From an uncultured Campylobacter sp. (GTDB lineage: Bacteria; Campylobacterota; Campylobacteria; Campylobacterales; Campylobacteraceae): a stretch of DNA of 64,000 bases. The DNA lies in NCBI GenBank assembly GCA_934728065.1, contig CAKVDW010000011.1, positions 5,165-69,164 of the forward strand, written 5' to 3'. This document shows, piece by piece, positions 26,945 through 36,735 of this stretch. The notes beneath the pieces are model-generated. The model worked only from the letters and a program-made list of their open reading frames with translations, was not told the origin of the DNA and did not search any database. Within the stretch, counting starts at the first letter, position 1; every line of letters starts with the position of its first letter. A program made the translations under genes and the position numbers.

Positions 26945-28063
26945 ATGAAAAATTTAAGATTTCTTTTGGCGAATTTTTGCTTTATTGCTTTATTTTTAGG
27001 CTGTTCTGATGAAAAACCGCCTCAACAAATGTCCGCTCAACCTGTCAGCACTATGATAGCAAAAAGCGATAATATAAACTTAAGCTTTTCGTATCCTGCA
27101 AGATTAGTCAGTGAAGAGGATGTGGTTATTAAGCCAAAAATTAGCGGTGCTGTGGTGCAAAAATTTTTCAAGGCTGGAGATAAGGTAGAAAAAGATGATG
27201 TTTTGTTTTTAATCGAGCCTGAAAAATACGAAGCGAGTTTAAACATAGCTAAAGCAGCCTTGCTTGTGGCTGAGTCAAATTACGAAAATGCTAGAAAAGA
27301 CCATAGCAGAAATGAAATTTTAGTCGATAAACAAGCCATTTCTCAAAAAGAATATGACACAAGTTTGGCTAATTTTAACAGCGCAAAGGCAAATTTAGAA
27401 AGCGCAAAGGCTCAAGTTCAAAACGCTCAACTTGATTTTAACCACACAAGTGTGAGCGCGCCTTTTAGTGGCATTGTAGGCGATGCTTTAATCAATGTTG
27501 GCGAGTATGTTAATGCAAGTTCAACCCAACTTGTTCGCATAACTAATCTCAACCCTATCTATGCGGATTTTTACATTTCTGATTTAGAAAAGCTTAATAT
27601 AGAAAAAAACCTTGCTGATGGGGCTTGGGAAATTCAAAATGTTGATGCGAGTATTAAGGTTGAGGGCAGGGAAATTAAGGGTAAGTTGTATTTTGTTGAT
27701 TCTGTTATTGATGAAAAAAGTGGTAGCGTAAAGGCTAAGGCTGTTTTTGATAACAACGAAACAAAGCTTTTGCCCGGCACTTTCACAACGCTTACTTCAA
27801 ATGGTTTTGTCCAAAAAAGTGGCTTTAAAATTCCACAAGTTGCGATTTTGCAAGATGTGAGAAACACTTATGTTTATACCTTAAGTGCTGATAATAAGGT
27901 GCAAAAAACTATTGTGAAATTGAGTTTTCAAACAAATGATTATGCTGTGGTGAGCGAGGGCTTAAAAGATGGGGATAAAATCATCTTAGATAACTTCAAA
28001 AAGATAGCTCCTGGTGCTTCCGTGCAAGAACTTCCACAGCAAGGGCAGGCTGGAGGTCGTTAA
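26945..28063 (+). CDS. cmeA: CmeA, periplasmic adaptor of the CmeABC efflux pump
   Basis: A 372-residue RND membrane-fusion protein from the ATG at 26945 (ribosome site AAGGAAAC). It is a lipoprotein (LFLGC, Cys20). The order is lipoyl half-motif (VVIKPKISGAVVQKFFKAGD), alpha-hairpin coiled coil around 100-155, second lipoyl half (VSAPFSGIVGDALINVGEYV) and beta-barrel. It bridges CmeB and CmeC. Its stop TAA shares one base with the cmeB ATG. Confidence 0.95.
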   Translation: MKNLRFLLANFCFIALFLGCSDEKPPQQMSAQPVSTMIAKSDNINLSFSYPARLVSEEDVVIKPKISGAVVQKFFKAGDKVEKDDVLFLIEPEKYEASLNIAKAALLVAESNYENARKDHSRNEILVDKQAISQKEYDTSLANFNSAKANLESAKAQVQNAQLDFNHTSVSAPFSGIVGDALINVGEYVNASSTQLVRITNLNPIYADFYISDLEKLNIEKNLADGAWEIQNVDASIKVEGREIKGKLYFVDSVIDEKSGSVKAKAVFDNNETKLLPGTFTTLTSNGFVQKSGFKIPQVAILQDVRNTYVYTLSADNKVQKTIVKLSFQTNDYAVVSEGLKDGDKIILDNFKKIAPGASVQELPQQGQAGGR

Positions 28064-31000
28064 TGTTTTCTAAATTTTTTATTGACAGACCTGTTTTTGC
28101 CTCCGTTGTCGCCATTATCATTTGTTTAGCAGGGGTCATTTGTATAAAGTCTTTGCCTATGGAGCAATACCCCTCACTCACTCCTCCAACAGTGAGTATC
28201 ACGGCGACTTATTCAGGTGCTGATGCAAAGAGTATAGCTGAAGAAGTGGCTGTGCCTTTAGAAGATGCGATAAATGGCGTTGAAAATATGATTTATATGG
28301 ATACTACAAGCTCGGGTGCTGGTTATATGCGTTCGACTGTGTATTTTGAAATAGGCACAGACCCAAATCAAGCAACCATTGATGTGAATAACCGCATTTC
28401 TCAAGCTACTGCAAAACTGCCTGAAAGCGTGAGGAGACTTGGGGTTACAGTAAGAAAGGCAAGTCCTGCTATGCTTGCTGTTGTATCTGTGTATTCAAAA
28501 GACGGTTCAATGGACCCAACAGAAATTTATAATTATATCCTGCTTAATATCTTAGATGACTTAAAAAGAATTCCAGGTGTAGGCGATGCTAACGCCATAG
28601 GCAATAAAAACTACGCTATGCGTGTGTGGCTTAAGCCTGATTTACTCAGCAAATACGGCGTTACAGCAAGTGAGGTTATAGCCTCTATAAATGAACAAAA
28701 CGCTCAATATGCCGCTGGCAAAATAGGCGAAGAACCGCTTGAGAAAAAATCCCCTTATGTGTATGCCATTACCATAAATTCTAAACTTAAAACCCCTGCC
28801 GAGTTTGAAAATATCATCTTAAGGGTAAATTCAAACGGCTCTTATTTGCGGCTTAAAGATGTTGCTAATGTTGAAATAGGCTCACAGCAATACAATTCTC
28901 AAGGACGGCTAAACGGCAATGCTGCTGTGCCTATAATGATAAATTTGCAATCAGGCGCAAACGCCATTGAAGTGGCTGAACTTGTAAAAGCTAAAATGCA
29001 AGAACTTGAGGTCAATTTTCCAGCAGGACTTGCTTATAGCATTCCTTATGATACCACAGAATTCATTTTATCATCTATTAAAGAGGTGCTTAAAACCTTT
29101 ATTGAAGCCTTTGTTTTAGTTGTCATCGTTATGTATATGTTTTTGAAAAACTTTCGCTCCACTGTTATACCGATGATTGCGATGCCCGTTTCTTTGCTTG
29201 GCACTTTTGTGGGGCTTTATTTGCTAGGTTTTAGTATAAATTTGCTGACACTTTTTGCGCTTATCCTTGCCATAGGCATTGTGGTTGATGATGCTATCAT
29301 TGTGGTTGAAAATGTCGATAGAATCATACACGAAAACAAAGACATAAGCATAAAAGAGGCGACTGTTGAGTCGATGAAAGAAATCACCACGCCTGTTATT
29401 TCAATCGTGCTTGTTTTAAGTGCTGTTTTTATACCTGTAAGCTTTATGGGTGGCTTTGTGGGACAAATTCAAAAGCAGTTTGCCTTGACTTTGGTTGTGG
29501 CAGTAGCCATTTCTGGCTTTGTTGCCCTTACTTTAACCCCTGCTTTGTGCGCTATTTTCTTAAAGCGAAATATGGGACAACCCTTTAAATTTGTAGTGAA
29601 ATACAATGATTTTTTTGATTGGAGCAGGGATATTTTTGCTAACTGTGTAAAATATGTCTTGCAAAGAGCAAAATTTTTTGTTTGTGTTTTTGTGGGAATG
29701 CTCTTTGCTGTTTATGGTCTTTATAAGCTTGTGCCAACTTCACTTGTGCCACAAGAAGACCAAGCAGTAGTCATTGCTATAACTAATCTTCCTCCAGCAT
29801 CAGCCCTTTATAGAACAACTGAATACATAGATACCATTTCAAAAGAGATAGATAAAAACTCAACTGTTAAATTTAATACCTCTATGGTGGGCTTTGATTT
29901 ATTTACTAACTCACTTAAAGAAAATGCTGCTGTTTCTTTTATCACTATGCAAGATTGGAAAGATAGAAAAGAAAGTGCTTTTGAGCTGTCAAAATTTTTG
30001 AATATGCGGTATTTTATGAACCCACAAGCACAAACTTACTTTGTCAATCCACCGCCCATTCAAGGCTTAAGCCTTACAGGTGGCTTTGATATGTATGTGC
30101 AAAACCGCTCTGGCAAGAGCTATGAGGAAATTCAAAAGGATGTTAGCGCTCTTTTGGTAGCGGCGAATAAAAGAAAGGATTTGTCTCGTGTTAGAACTAC
30201 GCTTGATACGACTTATCCTCAATTTAAAGCTGAAATAGATAGAGATAAAATCAAATTCTACGGGCTTTCGATGAATGAGGTTTTCACCACACTTGCCTCA
30301 ACTGTTGGAAATTATTATGTTAATGACTTTCCTATGCTTGGTAAGAATTTTCAAGTCAATGTCAGGGCTTTGGGAGATTTTAGAAACACACAAGAATCTT
30401 TGAAAAATATCTATGTTCGCTCTTCTAGTGGGGAGATGATACCTTTAAGCTCGGTAATTACCCTTGTAAGAACAACAGGGGCTGATGATGTTAAACGCTT
30501 TAACCTCTTCCCATCAGCACTTGTGCAAGGAGACCCTGCTCCTGGTTATACCTCAGGTGAAGCCATAGCTGCTATAACTCAAGTGGCAAAAGAAACTTTG
30601 GGCGATGATTACACCATAGCTTGGTCGGGTTCGGCTTATCAAGAAGTAACAAGCTCTGGAGCTGGACAAACTTCAATGCTGCTTGGTCTTGTCTTTGTCT
30701 TTTTGATACTTGCAGCACAGTATGAAAGGTGGCTTATACCGCTATCTGTGGTTACGGCTGTGCCTTTTGCGGTCTTTGGCTCTTTGCTTTTCACTTACAT
30801 TCGTGGGCTAGACAATGACATTTACTTTCAAACAGGGCTTTTGCTGCTTATAGGACTAGCGGCTAAAAATGCTATACTTATCGTGGAATTTGCTATGGAA
30901 TCTCATCTTAAAGATGGCAAGAGTGTATTTGATGCTTCTGTTGAGGCGGCGAGATTGAGATTTCGCCCTATTTGTATGACCTCTTTAGCCTTTTGTCTTG

Positions 31001-31287
31001 GGATTTTGCCCCTTGTCATCGCCACAGGTGCTGGTGCGGCAAGTCGCCACGCACTTGGCACGGGCTTAATAGGAGGTATGATAGCTGCAACCACACTTGC
31101 GCTTTTCTTTGTGCCTTTGTTCTTTTATATTTTAGAAAGCTTTAACCAAAATTCTAAGCTGTATTTAAGCAAGTTTGTCAATGCTTTAAAAAGCTTTAGC
31201 ACTTATCTTGCGAAGTTAAATTTTATAGATTTTGCAAAGCTAAAAGACTTTATTGTCAAATTAATACAAAGGAGAAAAAATGTTTAA
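28063..31287 (+). CDS. cmeB: CmeB, RND multidrug efflux transporter
   Basis: A 1074-residue HAE1-type inner-membrane antiporter with 12 membrane helices and two large periplasmic loops. It starts MFSKFFIDRPVFASVVAIII. The proton-relay pair of Asp lies in AIGIVVDDAIIVVENVDRII and the Lys in LLIGLAAKNAILIVEFAMES. Typical CmeB is about 1040 residues, so the C-terminus carries about 30 extra, mostly basic and hydrophobic residues (after YILESFNQNS). It exports bile salts and many antibiotics. Confidence 0.96.
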   Translation: MFSKFFIDRPVFASVVAIIICLAGVICIKSLPMEQYPSLTPPTVSITATYSGADAKSIAEEVAVPLEDAINGVENMIYMDTTSSGAGYMRSTVYFEIGTDPNQATIDVNNRISQATAKLPESVRRLGVTVRKASPAMLAVVSVYSKDGSMDPTEIYNYILLNILDDLKRIPGVGDANAIGNKNYAMRVWLKPDLLSKYGVTASEVIASINEQNAQYAAGKIGEEPLEKKSPYVYAITINSKLKTPAEFENIILRVNSNGSYLRLKDVANVEIGSQQYNSQGRLNGNAAVPIMINLQSGANAIEVAELVKAKMQELEVNFPAGLAYSIPYDTTEFILSSIKEVLKTFIEAFVLVVIVMYMFLKNFRSTVIPMIAMPVSLLGTFVGLYLLGFSINLLTLFALILAIGIVVDDAIIVVENVDRIIHENKDISIKEATVESMKEITTPVISIVLVLSAVFIPVSFMGGFVGQIQKQFALTLVVAVAISGFVALTLTPALCAIFLKRNMGQPFKFVVKYNDFFDWSRDIFANCVKYVLQRAKFFVCVFVGMLFAVYGLYKLVPTSLVPQEDQAVVIAITNLPPASALYRTTEYIDTISKEIDKNSTVKFNTSMVGFDLFTNSLKENAAVSFITMQDWKDRKESAFELSKFLNMRYFMNPQAQTYFVNPPPIQGLSLTGGFDMYVQNRSGKSYEEIQKDVSALLVAANKRKDLSRVRTTLDTTYPQFKAEIDRDKIKFYGLSMNEVFTTLASTVGNYYVNDFPMLGKNFQVNVRALGDFRNTQESLKNIYVRSSSGEMIPLSSVITLVRTTGADDVKRFNLFPSALVQGDPAPGYTSGEAIAAITQVAKETLGDDYTIAWSGSAYQEVTSSGAGQTSMLLGLVFVFLILAAQYERWLIPLSVVTAVPFAVFGSLLFTYIRGLDNDIYFQTGLLLLIGLAAKNAILIVEFAMESHLKDGKSVFDASVEAARLRFRPICMTSLAFCLGILPLVIATGAGAASRHALGTGLIGGMIAATTLALFFVPLFFYILESFNQNSKLYLSKFVNALKSFSTYLAKLNFIDFAKLKDFIVKLIQRRKNV

Positions 31288-32770
31288 GATTTTTACTCTT
31301 TTTGCCCTTTTGTTTTTGCTGACTTCTTGTTCGTTTAAGCCTTTTTACAAAGAACCTCAAGCAAATTTTAGCGCAAATGTGCCTTTGAGTGAGTGCATAG
31401 AGGAAAAAGGTGGCGTTTGTAGCGGTGGTGGCACTGCAAATGAGGTTAAATTTGAAAAGCAGTGGTGGAGGGTTTTTAATGATTCAAATTTAAACTCTCT
31501 TGTTTTAAAGGCTCTTAAAAATAACACGGATTTAAGAATTTCCTTTTTGCGTTTTGAACAAGCAGCAGCAACTTTGGGTATAGACAGAAGTGAGCTTTTC
31601 CCTAAAGTCAATGCAAGTGCTGGCGCAGCAAGGGCAAAGACAAGCCAAAATGCTTCAGCACTTGGGCTTTCAAACACAGGAAACAGTTTTAATTTGGGCT
31701 TAAATTTTAGCTATGAGCTTGATTTGTGGGGCAAATACAAGGACGGCTATCTTGCCTCAAGAAGAGCCTTAAGTGCTTCTATATATGACTTTGAAACGGC
31801 GAGGTTAAGTCTTATTTCAAATGTGATTAAGCTTTATTTTAACGCTGTTCATCTTAACAATCAGGTTCAAATTTTAGAACAAACTGTTGAGGATTATTCT
31901 GCTTCTTACAGGCTTAAAAATGAGCAGTTTAAGGTCGGCACTATAAGCGAATACGAACTTTACAGCTATAAAGCCCAACTAGAAAGCGCAAAAACACAGC
32001 TTGTAAGCATTAGAGCGAGCAAAGATGCAAACAACAAAGCCTTAATGATACTTGTTTCTTCTGATTTGAATGAAATTTTATACGGCTCGACAGGACAAAC
32101 AGAAATTCAAAACTTTAAAATAGAACTCCCACAGGGCATAAGTAGCGAAATTTTGCTTCAAAGACCTGATATTAGAGCGGCTTTAGCAAGGCTAGAGCAA
32201 AGAAATTATCTTGTTGGTGTAGCTAGAACAGCTTACTTGCCAAGTATTTCGCTCACAGGTTTGCTTGGCTTTCAAAGCACGGAGCTAAACACTCTTACTC
32301 AAGGTGCGGCTGGCACTTGGAATGCTGGAGTGAGTGCCTTAATGCCTATTTTTAGGTGGGGAGAAATCACCTATAACATAAATTTAGCCAAACTTGCCAA
32401 AGATGAGGCTTATCTTAATTATGAAACCGTGCTTAAAACAGCTTTTGGAGAGGTAAGAACAGCTCTTATACAAAGGGAAAGTGCCTTTATGAATGAAAAA
32501 AACTACGCTGATTTGCTTTCCTCGCAAGAAAAAATTTACAATCTTGCCCAAATCCGCTACGACAACGGCTCAAGCTCTTTAAGCGACCTGCTTGATGCAA
32601 GGAGAAATTATCTTAATGCGAAATTAAGCTATGAAAGCTCTGTTTATGAGCTTTTAAGCTCTGTTGTTGATGTCATAAAAGCCTTTGGCGGAGGCTTTGA
32701 TGCTAAAGATGATGAGGAGCTTAACATTAAGCAACAAGCTAGGGACTTGGATATGAGTTTTAGGGACTAG
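31280..32770 (+). CDS. cmeC: CmeC, outer-membrane channel of the CmeABC pump
   Basis: A 496-residue TolC/OprM-type lipoprotein (MFKIFTLFALLFLLTSC, Cys17). It has the duplicated outer-membrane-efflux domain, seen as ELDLWGKYKDGYLASRRALS in the first repeat and LMPIFRWGEITYNINLAKLA in the second, plus LLQRPDIRAALARLEQRNYL. It overlaps cmeB by eight bases and is followed by a clear terminator, closing the operon. In C. jejuni CmeC is N-glycosylated. Confidence 0.95.
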   Translation: MFKIFTLFALLFLLTSCSFKPFYKEPQANFSANVPLSECIEEKGGVCSGGGTANEVKFEKQWWRVFNDSNLNSLVLKALKNNTDLRISFLRFEQAAATLGIDRSELFPKVNASAGAARAKTSQNASALGLSNTGNSFNLGLNFSYELDLWGKYKDGYLASRRALSASIYDFETARLSLISNVIKLYFNAVHLNNQVQILEQTVEDYSASYRLKNEQFKVGTISEYELYSYKAQLESAKTQLVSIRASKDANNKALMILVSSDLNEILYGSTGQTEIQNFKIELPQGISSEILLQRPDIRAALARLEQRNYLVGVARTAYLPSISLTGLLGFQSTELNTLTQGAAGTWNAGVSALMPIFRWGEITYNINLAKLAKDEAYLNYETVLKTAFGEVRTALIQRESAFMNEKNYADLLSSQEKIYNLAQIRYDNGSSSLSDLLDARRNYLNAKLSYESSVYELLSSVVDVIKAFGGGFDAKDDEELNIKQQARDLDMSFRD

Positions 32771-32789
32771 CCTTTTACAAAAAAGGCTA
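32768..32789. terminator. Terminator after cmeC
   Basis: TAGCCTTTT, loop ACAA, AAAAGGCTA. It overlaps the cmeC stop codon and lies between convergent genes, so it may act in both directions. Confidence 0.75.
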
Positions 32790-32805
32790 AACCTTAAATT
32801 TTTGC

Positions 32806-33057
32806 TTAAAAATCTTTACTTAAATCTTGGCTGTTGATTTCATACGCCTTATAAAGACTTGGCAAAAGCTTTCTTATAGCATAATCATAATGATAAAAAT
32901 GCTTATACACCTGCTTTAAATTTGCTTCTTGCGCCTTATCAAAGTCAAAAACTTCGGTTTTGGATATTTTAGGAATTTTTGCATCAAAAAAAGCATAAAA
33001 TTCGCTCCTTGCCGCAAAAAGCTCATTGAGGTCTTTGATGATTTTTTCTTTTGACAT
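32806..33057 (-). CDS. Conserved small protein, function unknown
   Basis: An 83-residue cytoplasmic protein, predicted mostly helical with many aromatic residues (KQVYKHFYHYDYAIRKLLPS). No known domain. It corresponds in position to Cj0364 of C. jejuni, between cmeC and the HemN-like gene, from which it diverges. Ribosome site AAAAGGAT precedes the ATG. Confidence 0.75.
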   Translation of the reverse strand: MSKEKIIKDLNELFAARSEFYAFFDAKIPKISKTEVFDFDKAQEANLKQVYKHFYHYDYAIRKLLPSLYKAYEINSQDLSKDF

Positions 33058-33154
33058 TTTTTATCCTTTTTTTTGAGTATTTTAGCAAATAATTTTATTT
33101 ATTTTGTGTATAATGTCAAATTATTTATCAAAATATTTATGAAATGAAAGTAGA

Positions 33155-34474
33155 ATGAATTTTATACAAAAACTTGCTTTAAATTATTCGCATACAACAA
33201 TGATGAATGCTTTAGATAAAAGCTTTAAAGTGCATTTACAACCCAAAGAAAAGCTTTTTAACCCAGAAAAAAAATATATGCTTTATGCACACATACCCTT
33301 TTGCCACACCTTTTGTCCATATTGTAGCTTTCATAAGTATTATTATGATGAGGATTTGGCAAGAGTTTATTTTAAAAGCTTGAGAAAGGAAATTGAGCTT
33401 ATTAAGGCAAAGGGTTTTGACTTTAGCACTATGGTTGTGGGCGGTGGCACAACGCTCATTAATGAGGGTGAGCTTTTAAAGACCTTAGAGCTTTGTAAAA
33501 AACTTTTTAATATCAAAGAAATTTCTTGCGAAACTGACCCAAATCACATAGAGCCACAAAAACTTTCCCTTTTTAAAGGGGTGATTGACAGGTTAAGTTG
33601 TGGAATTCAAAGCTTTGATGATGACATTTTAAAAAAAATATCAAGGTATCAAAAATTTGGCTCAAGCAAAGAGCTGCAAGAAAAGCTTGAAAAAGCCATA
33701 GGCGTTTTGCCCATTTTTAGCCTAGACCTCATTTTTAACTTTCCCTCTCAAAGCAAGGAACAGCTTTTGAGTGATTTGCAAATCGCTAAAGAACTTCGCC
33801 CACAGCAAATCACCACCTATCCTTTGATGAAGTCAAACCTTACCAAAGAAAACATTTCTAAAGCTTTGGGGGTAAGCTTTAAAGACAATGAATTTGGCTT
33901 TTATCAAATCATTTGTGAATTTTTTAAGGATTATGAGAAAAATAATGTTTGGTCTTTTTCGCTTGAAAAAAATAGCTTAAATGATGAATATGTAAGCTCT
34001 CATCACGAGTATTTGGGTGTAGGAAGTGGAGCTTTTAGCTTTTTAAACAATGAACTTTTAATCAACGCTTTTAACTTAAATGATTATACCAAACTCATAG
34101 AAGAAAAAGGCGATGCAAACATAGCCAAAGCAAATTTTAAACGCAAGGATATACTCAAATACATCTTTTTAACAGAAATGTTTTCTGGCGAACTTAATCT
34201 TGCTCATTTTAATAAAGAATTTTCTTGCCGTCTTGAAAAAGAGCTTTTTGTAGAGCTTTTGGGCTTAAAAATGGCAAATGCTGTGGTGCAAGAAAATGGC
34301 GTTTTAAAATGCACGGACTTTGGTCGTTATCTCTTTGTGGTGTTGATGAAGGACTTTTACACAGGTATGGATATAGTTCGTGCGGTGTTTAGAGACGATG
34401 CAAGGCTTAAAAATAAAGACTTTATCGACATTATGAAAGAAGAGCTTAAGCCTTTGGAGCTTGAAAACGCTTAA
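33155..34474 (+). CDS. HemN-family radical SAM protein
   Basis: A 439-residue radical SAM enzyme: the cluster motif is HIPFCHTFCPYCSFHKYYYD (CxxxCxxC), followed by VVGGGTTL, LSCGIQSFDDDIL and the C-terminal HemN-type domain. Family members are oxygen-independent coproporphyrinogen oxidase, the heme chaperone HemW and heme-degrading HutW/ChuW. This lineage has a separate hemN elsewhere as I recall, so the exact reaction is uncertain. It converges on hemJ, the two stops overlapping by four bases. Confidence 0.85.
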   Translation: MNFIQKLALNYSHTTMMNALDKSFKVHLQPKEKLFNPEKKYMLYAHIPFCHTFCPYCSFHKYYYDEDLARVYFKSLRKEIELIKAKGFDFSTMVVGGGTTLINEGELLKTLELCKKLFNIKEISCETDPNHIEPQKLSLFKGVIDRLSCGIQSFDDDILKKISRYQKFGSSKELQEKLEKAIGVLPIFSLDLIFNFPSQSKEQLLSDLQIAKELRPQQITTYPLMKSNLTKENISKALGVSFKDNEFGFYQIICEFFKDYEKNNVWSFSLEKNSLNDEYVSSHHEYLGVGSGAFSFLNNELLINAFNLNDYTKLIEEKGDANIAKANFKRKDILKYIFLTEMFSGELNLAHFNKEFSCRLEKELFVELLGLKMANAVVQENGVLKCTDFGRYLFVVLMKDFYTGMDIVRAVFRDDARLKNKDFIDIMKEELKPLELENA

Positions 34475-34920
34475 AGGACGCCTCCAAAGGCAAAGCTAAA
34501 GACTATGGCGATAAAAAGCAGGGTTGGAATTTCATTGTATGCTCTAAAAAATTTCCCACTTCGTTTGCAACTGTCTTTTTGAAGTTGCTTTAAATACCTT
34601 GCTGTATCAAAATGATAAAGCAACAAAAGCAAGGCAAAAGTAAGTTTAGCGTGAAAATAAGCCTGAGTGAGTAAAATTTCTTTGTGCGCTGTAAGCATTA
34701 AAACGCCTGTAAAAACAGTGGCTATCATAGCAGGGGTTTGTATGCCTCTAAAAAGTCGCCGCTCTTGCACCTTTACAACCTCAACAAAGGCTGCATTGTT
34801 TTTATTTTCACTATGATAAACAAAAAGTCTTGGTAGATAAAAAAGCGCTGCCATCCAAGAAACAAAAGCCATATAATGAAAGGCTTTAAACCATATATAA
34901 TAATCGTTGATGAAATTCAT
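34471..34920 (-). CDS. hemJ: Protoporphyrinogen IX oxidase HemJ
   Basis: A 149-residue membrane protein with four hydrophobic helices (UPF0093). The conserved His is in FKAFHYMAFVSWMAALFYLP and the conserved Lys in FHAKLTFALLLLLYHF, the residues linked to activity in other HemJ proteins. It oxidises protoporphyrinogen in the penultimate step of heme synthesis. In C. jejuni it follows lspA directly; here a 4.1-kb cassette separates them. Confidence 0.9.
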   Translation of the reverse strand: MNFINDYYIWFKAFHYMAFVSWMAALFYLPRLFVYHSENKNNAAFVEVVKVQERRLFRGIQTPAMIATVFTGVLMLTAHKEILLTQAYFHAKLTFALLLLLYHFDTARYLKQLQKDSCKRSGKFFRAYNEIPTLLFIAIVFSFAFGGVL

Positions 34921-34977
34921 TCACTTCCTTTTTAGAAAATTCTAAAGAATTTTAACTAACAAAAGATTAAGAAAAAT

Positions 34978-36723
34978 TTACTGTTTTGCTTCAAGCTCTT
35001 TATACATTTTTTCAAATTCCAAACAATACTTCCACAAAGCTACTATATCGGGGCGAATTTCTTGTATGAAAGAAGACTCTTTTTGCAAGATATGATGAAA
35101 AATATCCCTTAAGTCTTTGTGGTCTTTGAAAAATTCTATCAAAGCCTTTTCGTTTGTTTTGTGAACTTTATATTCAAGGTCTAATCCCTCTTTGAATTTA
35201 TCGATAAAAGCTTGAAGTTTTTCTTTTATATGAGTCTTGTTGAGGGTGATTTTATCTAAATTTTCTTTTTGGGTATAAATATAAATTCTTTTTTCAAAAG
35301 CACTTGTATTTAAGCTTAAAAGCTCACTTACTTCAAGGGTTTTTAATTTATCCATTTTGTTAAATTCATAGCCTATAAAATACTCACTATGCGTTAAAAC
35401 GGCGTTTTCATAAGGACTAATCAAAAAATCGCACCCACAACACTCATAACGCAAGGGCAAAAAGCCGATGAAATACTGTATATAAGTGTTAAAAGCAAAA
35501 TCATCTTTACAAAGTGGTGCTTTAAAGCCATAAATTTCACTCAGCATACAAAGGGTTTCAAAGGCATTTTTAGGCTCTATGCTTGATATATCAAAAAAGT
35601 TAAAATCCCTAAAGCCCAAAGAATAAACAAAATCATAAAATTCACCGCAAGCAAAAAGCTTAAAATCAGTAAGCCTGAGCCTTATTCTTTTTTCTAAATT
35701 CTGCGCTATATAAAGAAGTCTAGGCTCACACAAGGCTGATAAATCATCTCCTTCTTTAAAATCATACCTTAAATCCTCTTGAAAGCCGCAGTGATTTACT
35801 GCTGCTCTAAGCTTTGAAACAGGGTCTCTCATAGTCCAAACGATAGGAACTTTTTGATTAAGTCTTAAAAAAAATTTTTTCGCTTCCTCAACGGTTTTTT
35901 CAAAATCATACAAACTCACATTAATGAATACAAATTTATTTTCAAGTAAGGCTTTATAATTAAAACAGTAATGATGTTTTATATACCAAAAATGGTCATC
36001 TGCTATGCTTACTCCACATCTTTGCAACATTCTTACCATAGCAGTATGCCCGCAAAAAGAAGGCATAACAAAGATAGCCTTATAGCCCTTTGGCAATGGC
36101 AAATTCAGCTCCCAAGCAAGTTCTGGCTCAATAGCTTTATAATCAATAGTATCAGGGTTAAGCAAGGGTGGCAAAGAATGCTTTGTGTCAAGGTATTTTT
36201 CTTTAAATTCTTTTGAATTGAGCCAAATTTTTATGTCTTTAAGATGATGATTTAAAAATTCAAAGCCTTTTTTGCTAAACAAAGCCTGTGTTGAAAAGGT
36301 AAAATAATCCAACAAATTCAAATCCTCAAGCAATAAGCTCAACTCTTTAAATTTTTTGTATTCATTTTTAGCTTCTTTTATATAGGCATTAAGCCTTAAG
36401 TATCCTCCGCTAAATCTTTGCTTATGGGCTTTAATGAGTGCTGCTCCAAACAAATAAGCCAAATGCGTTTGAGCAAACTGCTCTTTTTTATAATCTTTTA
36501 AAGTCTTTAAAGGCTCTCTTTTAAGGCTGGGAAAGACAAGGATAGTTTGTTGGTAAAGCTCATTTTGTTTAAGATGAGCTTTTTTGATTTTATAAAGAGT
36601 GCAAAATAAAGAAAAAAGCTTAAAAAACCTATAAATGCCTTGAAAATTTCCCTTATCAAAGTCTATCATAGCAAGACCAAGTTTGTAAGGAAGGGAGTTT
36701 TGAATTCTTTCTAATGCTTTCAT
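34978..36723 (-). CDS. DUF2972 family protein, paralogue 1
   Basis: A 581-residue soluble protein of the Campylobacter DUF2972 family (related to the invasion-associated CipA of C. jejuni, from memory). Residues 1-165 are helical and variable. At 167-196 lies the block shared with paralogue 2 (starting WLNSKEFKEKYLDTKHSLPP). Then comes a P-loop-like IFVMPSFCGHTA (217-228) and IVWTMRDPVSKLRAAVNH (294-311), laid out like the 5' and 3' PAPS-binding motifs of sulfotransferases. The C-terminus ends KYCLEFEKMYKELEAKQ. It starts 12 bases after the phase-variable methyltransferase. A sugar-modifying or transferase role is inferred. Confidence 0.7.
   Translation of the reverse strand: MKALERIQNSLPYKLGLAMIDFDKGNFQGIYRFFKLFSLFCTLYKIKKAHLKQNELYQQTILVFPSLKREPLKTLKDYKKEQFAQTHLAYLFGAALIKAHKQRFSGGYLRLNAYIKEAKNEYKKFKELSLLLEDLNLLDYFTFSTQALFSKKGFEFLNHHLKDIKIWLNSKEFKEKYLDTKHSLPPLLNPDTIDYKAIEPELAWELNLPLPKGYKAIFVMPSFCGHTAMVRMLQRCGVSIADDHFWYIKHHYCFNYKALLENKFVFINVSLYDFEKTVEEAKKFFLRLNQKVPIVWTMRDPVSKLRAAVNHCGFQEDLRYDFKEGDDLSALCEPRLLYIAQNLEKRIRLRLTDFKLFACGEFYDFVYSLGFRDFNFFDISSIEPKNAFETLCMLSEIYGFKAPLCKDDFAFNTYIQYFIGFLPLRYECCGCDFLISPYENAVLTHSEYFIGYEFNKMDKLKTLEVSELLSLNTSAFEKRIYIYTQKENLDKITLNKTHIKEKLQAFIDKFKEGLDLEYKVHKTNEKALIEFFKDHKDLRDIFHHILQKESSFIQEIRPDIVALWKYCLEFEKMYKELEAKQ
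36136..36227. repeat. 92-bp block shared with 38767-38858 (copy in DUF2972 paralogue 1)
   Basis: Starts TTTATAATCAATAGTATCAG and ends AGCCAAA. It matches the other copy at 91 of 92 positions; the only difference is G at 36220 against C at 38851. The flanking gene sequence is strongly diverged. Confidence 0.9.
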
Positions 36724-36735
36724 ACAAATAGCCTT

